Positions 9,022 through 10,699 of a stretch of DNA of 10,699 bases are shown in pieces. This DNA comes from Gammaproteobacteria bacterium. GTDB lineage: Bacteria > Pseudomonadota > Gammaproteobacteria > Chromatiales > Chromatiaceae. The stretch's first letter is position 1, and the number at the start of each line of letters is the position of its first letter. Location: positions 1 to 10,699 of the forward strand of contig JADWMH010000058.1 in the NCBI GenBank assembly GCA_015767355.1, given 5' to 3'. The translations under genes were made by a program, and so were the position numbers. The notes beneath the pieces were generated by a model. It was given only the letters and a program-made list of their open reading frames with translations, had not been told where the DNA came from and made no database searches.

Positions 9022-9089
9022 AATTTTGCCCGGAGCAAAATTGAACGCGCCTCGCGCGACCCGAAGGGCAAATTACAAGGATGTAATTT
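9022..9089. repeat. tandem pair of perfect 8-bp hairpins
   Basis: AATTTTGC (9022-9029) pairs with GCAAAATT (9035-9042) around CCGGA; AAATTACA (9070-9077) pairs with TGTAATTT (9082-9089) around AGGA. In addition TAATTTTGCCC (9021-9031) is nearly complementary to GGGCAAATTA (9066-9075), so the two hairpins can rearrange into one longer stem. A CGCG-rich stretch lies between. The second hairpin shares TACARGGATGTA with the hairpin inside the insertion at 2799-2814 (read on the other strand). Identity of the element unknown. Confidence 0.6.
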
Positions 9090-9201
9090 ATAATCTTACA
9101 ACTGCAACTACTCCTGCTTGCCCCACTCGTATCGCAGCGGCTTTGACAGCTGTCTTCGATAACACCTCCGCCTCTGGCAAAGTTTGAGTCTGTTTACTCA
9201 C
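9088..9201 (-). CDS. possible small protein or gene remnant, 37 codons
   Basis: From a GTG at 9201 this frame gives MSKQTQTLPEAEVLSKTAVK, then a hydrophobic AAAIRVG...VVAVVRL tail and TAA at 9088. The frame stays open upstream to 9261 (57 codons), adding ACHAHISHQNDLVD. The sequence looks protein-like rather than random, with an amphipathic, Ala/Val-rich end. But there is no good ribosome binding site, and the stop sits directly against the 9070-9089 hairpin. It may be the end of a degraded gene, a real small protein, or a by-product of a repeat. I do not recognise a family. Confidence 0.25.
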   Translation of the reverse strand: MSKQTQTLPEAEVLSKTAVKAAAIRVGQAGVVAVVRL

Positions 9202-9308
9202 GTCAACAAGGTCATTCTGGTGGGAAATATGGGCATGGCATGCTATCAAAAATTCAGCTTTTTAAAGGCTCAGCCAGGGACTGCGCCTACGATCCCATCG
9301 AAGAGACA

Positions 9309-9802
9309 TCACTTGGTGTTTAACGAATAACTCGTACTGCGCCCGCCTCCGGGATCTTTATGTAGCGCGTCCAGATCGATCAAGATGAGTATGTCGCGGT
9401 AGGCGGTATCTTGTGAGCATTTTGCGATTTTTGCCCATTTTGATGTGGTTAGCTTGCCTTCGAAACCATCCAGTAGCCTGTTGAGAACCTTGATCTGTCG
9501 TGCATTCAAGGGCTCTTTGGCAAAGCGTTCCCAGAAGCGCGCCTTGTCTAGAACGACACTTAATGTCTCCTGTGCTCCTTCGATTGCGCGGAGCAGGCAA
9601 TTGCACGGGCAATACGACCATTGCCATCGTCAAACGGATGGATGGTGACAAACCACAGATACGCCAACCCTGCGATGAGCAGTGGATCTATCTCTCCCGG
9701 CTGTTCAAACCAGCGCAGGAATTTTGCCATTTCATCGGGCGTACGATCTGCAGGTGGCGCTTCATAGTCGACTTTCTCCCTGCCGGATTCCTGCATCTCC
9801 AT
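9309..9802 (-). pseudogene. decayed Fic family gene with internal deletion and lost N-terminus
   Basis: Two pieces of one Fic protein lie in different frames. 9802 to about 9600 encodes KVDYEAPPADRTPDEM, then LLIAGLAYLWFVT and the fully canonical core HPFDDGNGRIARAIA. About 9599 to 9309 encodes CLLRAIEGAQETLSVVLDKA, ARFWERFAKEPLNARQ and a C-terminal winged-helix-like part (GKLTTSKWAKIAKCSQDTA; GGGRSTSYSL). Between RAI and CLLRAI the family normally has roughly 50-60 residues, from memory; these are missing, and the junction at 9597-9601 is out of frame, so the core frame stops 11 codons later. Upstream of 9802 the usual N-terminal domain of over 100 residues is absent, replaced by low-complexity sequence. 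The subfamily differs from that of the intact Fic gene at 7266-8798, so this is not a tandem copy of it. Confidence 0.85.
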
Positions 9803-9896
9803 CGTTAAGTAAAGCGGCGGCTGATAATGGCGTCTTTGAGGATCCTCCTTTCTGAGGGAGGTTTGTGGCTTTGAAGTGTGGTTGTGTGTTGGTTGG

Positions 9897-9986
9897 GATC
9901 ACCGCATCATTGACGGACGTGAAGCGGTGCAGTTTCTGATCAGCATCAAGGAGTCTTTGGAAGATCCGGCAGCCATGCAGCTGTAG
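9897..9986 (+). pseudogene. sucB: second copy of the 3' end of sucB
   Basis: Thirty codons, from DHRIIDGREAVQFLISIK through ESLEDPAAMQL to TAG. Against sucB codons 374-402 (7003-7089), 78 of 87 bases match. Seven of the nine differences are silent; the other two change Asn to Ser and Leu to Gln. The copy ends two codons before the present sucB stop. It has no start, no upstream part and no ribosome binding site; homology begins abruptly at 9897, after a G/T-rich stretch. The silent-site bias shows that both versions evolved under protein-level selection before one was stranded. It is directly followed by a terminator, so it is probably the original end of the operon. Confidence 0.92.
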
Positions 9987-10008
9987 GATCTCCTACAGGA
10001 TTATTTTT
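9981..10008 (+). terminator. rho-independent terminator, probably the original sucAB terminator
   Basis: CTGTAGG (9981-9987) pairs perfectly with CCTACAG (9992-9998) around ATCT, followed by a T-rich tail (GATTATTTTT, 9999-10008). The left arm overlaps the stop codon TAG (9984-9986) of the sucB copy. No comparable structure follows the intact sucB at 7098, which supports displacement of the operon end. Confidence 0.75.
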
Positions 10009-10238
10009 ACCATGAAGGTCACGAAAAACACGAAAATAAACACACAGGTTTTGGCGTCCTTCATTTTCCAATTTACAGTTTGTCATCTCGACGCAGGAGG
10101 GATCTTGGCGCGTTATGCCTCAGGGTCCCTCGTCGTTCATACTTCACTTCCTTCGGGATGACATGTGAATCTGTAAAGTGCTACTGATATTGTTGAAAGA
10201 TTCCCGAGTTTCGTGCTTTTCGTGCCTTTCGTGGTTAA
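10007..10238. repeat. nested inverted repeat of about 230 bases
   Basis: The outer arms, 10007-10035 and 10209-10238, are inverted copies made of CACGAAA-type units; 25 of 29 positions match with one gap. Inside them, TTTACAG (10072-10078) pairs with CTGTAAA (10171-10177), and GTCATC (10082-10087) with GATGAC (10157-10162). GGATC-type pieces near 10100 and 10125 continue the pairing. No coding frame of note. The style resembles dispersed intergenic repeats of environmental bacteria, which I cannot verify here. With the terminator and the sucB remnant it fills the gap 9803-10253. Confidence 0.65.
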
Positions 10239-10253
10239 AAATCTATTAGTTTC

Positions 10254-10699
10254 TCAACTATCCAGCTGTTCGAGGATATTCCTCGCGACGCCGACCTGCT
10301 CCTCGTTACCCTCTGCCAGCACTTCGTAGAGCAGCTTGCGCGCCTCATCGTGCTTCTCTTCATCACGCAGGGTCATGACGCGCTGCAGTTTGGAGTCGAC
10401 GACATCTTCAATGATTGCGACTGCATCCTCATCCTCATCGTCATCATCAAACTCCTCATCCATATAGCTGTCGTCATCATCGTCATCCTCAACAATCGTT
10501 TCACTGGATTTTTCTGCAGCCTCTTCAAGTTCCTCTTCTGCTTCGATGCGATCGAGTTCCGCCTCCATCTCGGCATCTGTCGGCGCTACATAGTCATCCG
10601 GATAGCCGGCTGTTGCCGCAGCTGCGGAGGCATCCTCCGACTGCGTATCTTCGTTATCGCCAGCAGCACTCTGCGCCGCCTGAATCTCCTCCTCGCTAC
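10254..10699 (-). CDS. acidic protein with FimV/TPR-like C-terminus, 5' end outside the window
   Basis: About 147 codons are visible, open to the window edge; the start is not present. The visible part runs from an Ala/Asp/Glu-rich linker (SEEEIQAAQSAAGDNEDTQS), through a Glu-rich helix (EAELDRIEAEEELEEAAEK) and an extreme run of Asp and Glu at about 10420-10485, to a C-terminal helix pair: LQRVMTLRDEEKHDEARKLL and YEVLAEGNEEQVGVARNILE. The last part resembles the C-terminal domain of FimV, a cell-pole and pilus-assembly organiser, whose ends read like ARAYIDMGD...ARDILEEVLAEG...EQ. Unlike typical FimV, the first helix reads LQRVMTLRDEEKH, so another TPR protein is possible. It converges on the sucAB operon end. 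Confident it is a gene; the FimV call is moderate. Confidence 0.7.
   Translation of the reverse strand, partial: SEEEIQAAQSAAGDNEDTQSEDASAAAATAGYPDDYVAPTDAEMEAELDRIEAEEELEEAAEKSSETIVEDDDDDDSYMDEEFDDDDEDEDAVAIIEDVVDSKLQRVMTLRDEEKHDEARKLLYEVLAEGNEEQVGVARNILEQLDS

Larger units (their letters stand above)
8799..9308. other. 510-base stretch without a clear gene, rich in small palindromes
   Basis: The part next to the Fic start is A+T-rich and probably carries its promoter, with TTGACT on the minus strand near 8863 but no convincing -10. Further right are perfect short inverted repeats: CCTGTA/TACAGG (8922-8927, 8950-8955), CACA/TGTG (8967-8977), and the two 8-bp hairpins described separately. 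A small minus-strand frame occupies 9088-9261. No RNA gene is recognised. Confidence 0.5.
7099..9896. other. putative insertion at the 3' end of sucB carrying Fic genes
   Basis: The segment is bounded on the left by the end of intact sucB and on the right by a second copy of the sucB 3' end plus a terminator. Its genes all read against sucB: an intact Fic protein and a broken Fic gene. Replacement of a host gene's 3' end with displacement of the old end to the far junction is known for elements that integrate into gene ends. Here no integrase, excisionase or clear attachment repeat is seen beyond the sucB copy itself, so an old decayed island or a non-specific duplication both remain possible. 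Confidence 0.4.

Noticed and set aside
8975..9187. 70-codon plus-strand frame starting with GTG
   Set aside because: No ribosome binding site, and the frame runs straight through both perfect hairpins, whose palindromes dictate its residues. The minus-strand frame looks more protein-like.
9560..9802. Reading the 80-codon Fic core piece as a complete small Fic protein
   Set aside because: The frame ends in an out-of-frame tail right at the deletion junction, and the matching C-terminal part continues in another frame.

Overview
The window looks like the chromosome of a gammaproteobacterium. Reasons: a sucA-sucB pair whose active-site residues fall at nearly the same numbers as in the E. coli enzymes, a DUF971 protein of the gammaproteobacterial type, and a FimV-like C-terminus at the right edge. 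Almost every intergenic gap carries an imperfect palindromic repeat of a different kind. I associate this with environmental, often sulfur-oxidising, gammaproteobacteria (Chromatiales or symbiont relatives), but that lineage guess is inference only.

Layout. 26-724 (+): small secreted protein with two copies of a six-cysteine module. 731-1621 (-): EamA/DMT-type transporter, convergent with the first gene. 1622-2052: no clear gene; a palindromic repeat, an orphan intrinsic terminator reading leftwards, and a promoter for the next gene. 2053-2694 (+): DUF971 (GBBH-like) domain fused to a MoaD/ThiS-like ubiquitin fold that has lost the terminal Gly-Gly. 2695-3034: a palindrome split by a 47-nt insertion, then a candidate sucA promoter. 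3035-5887 and 5884-7098 (+): sucA and sucB, E1 and E2 of 2-oxoglutarate dehydrogenase, overlapping by ATGA. No sdh, sucCD or lpd is present.

7099-9896 looks like foreign or accessory DNA placed at the 3' end of sucB. It holds an intact 510-residue Fic protein (7266-8798, -), an odd hairpin-rich stretch with a small minus-strand reading frame (about 8920-9261), and a decayed Fic gene of another subfamily (9309-9802, -). At its far end, 9897-9986 is a second, diverged copy of the last 29 codons of sucB with its stop codon, followed at once by a rho-independent terminator. The simplest reading is that the original sucB 3' end and operon terminator were pushed about 2.9 kb downstream, while the working gene received a replacement 3' end. 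No integrase or transposase is visible.

10007-10238 is a nested inverted repeat. 10254 to the window edge (-) is the 3' part of a very acidic protein with a FimV/TPR-like C-terminus.

The best candidates for something undescribed are the sucB end-replacement with its Fic cargo, the DUF971-MoaD fusion without Gly-Gly, and the unexplained element around 8920-9261.
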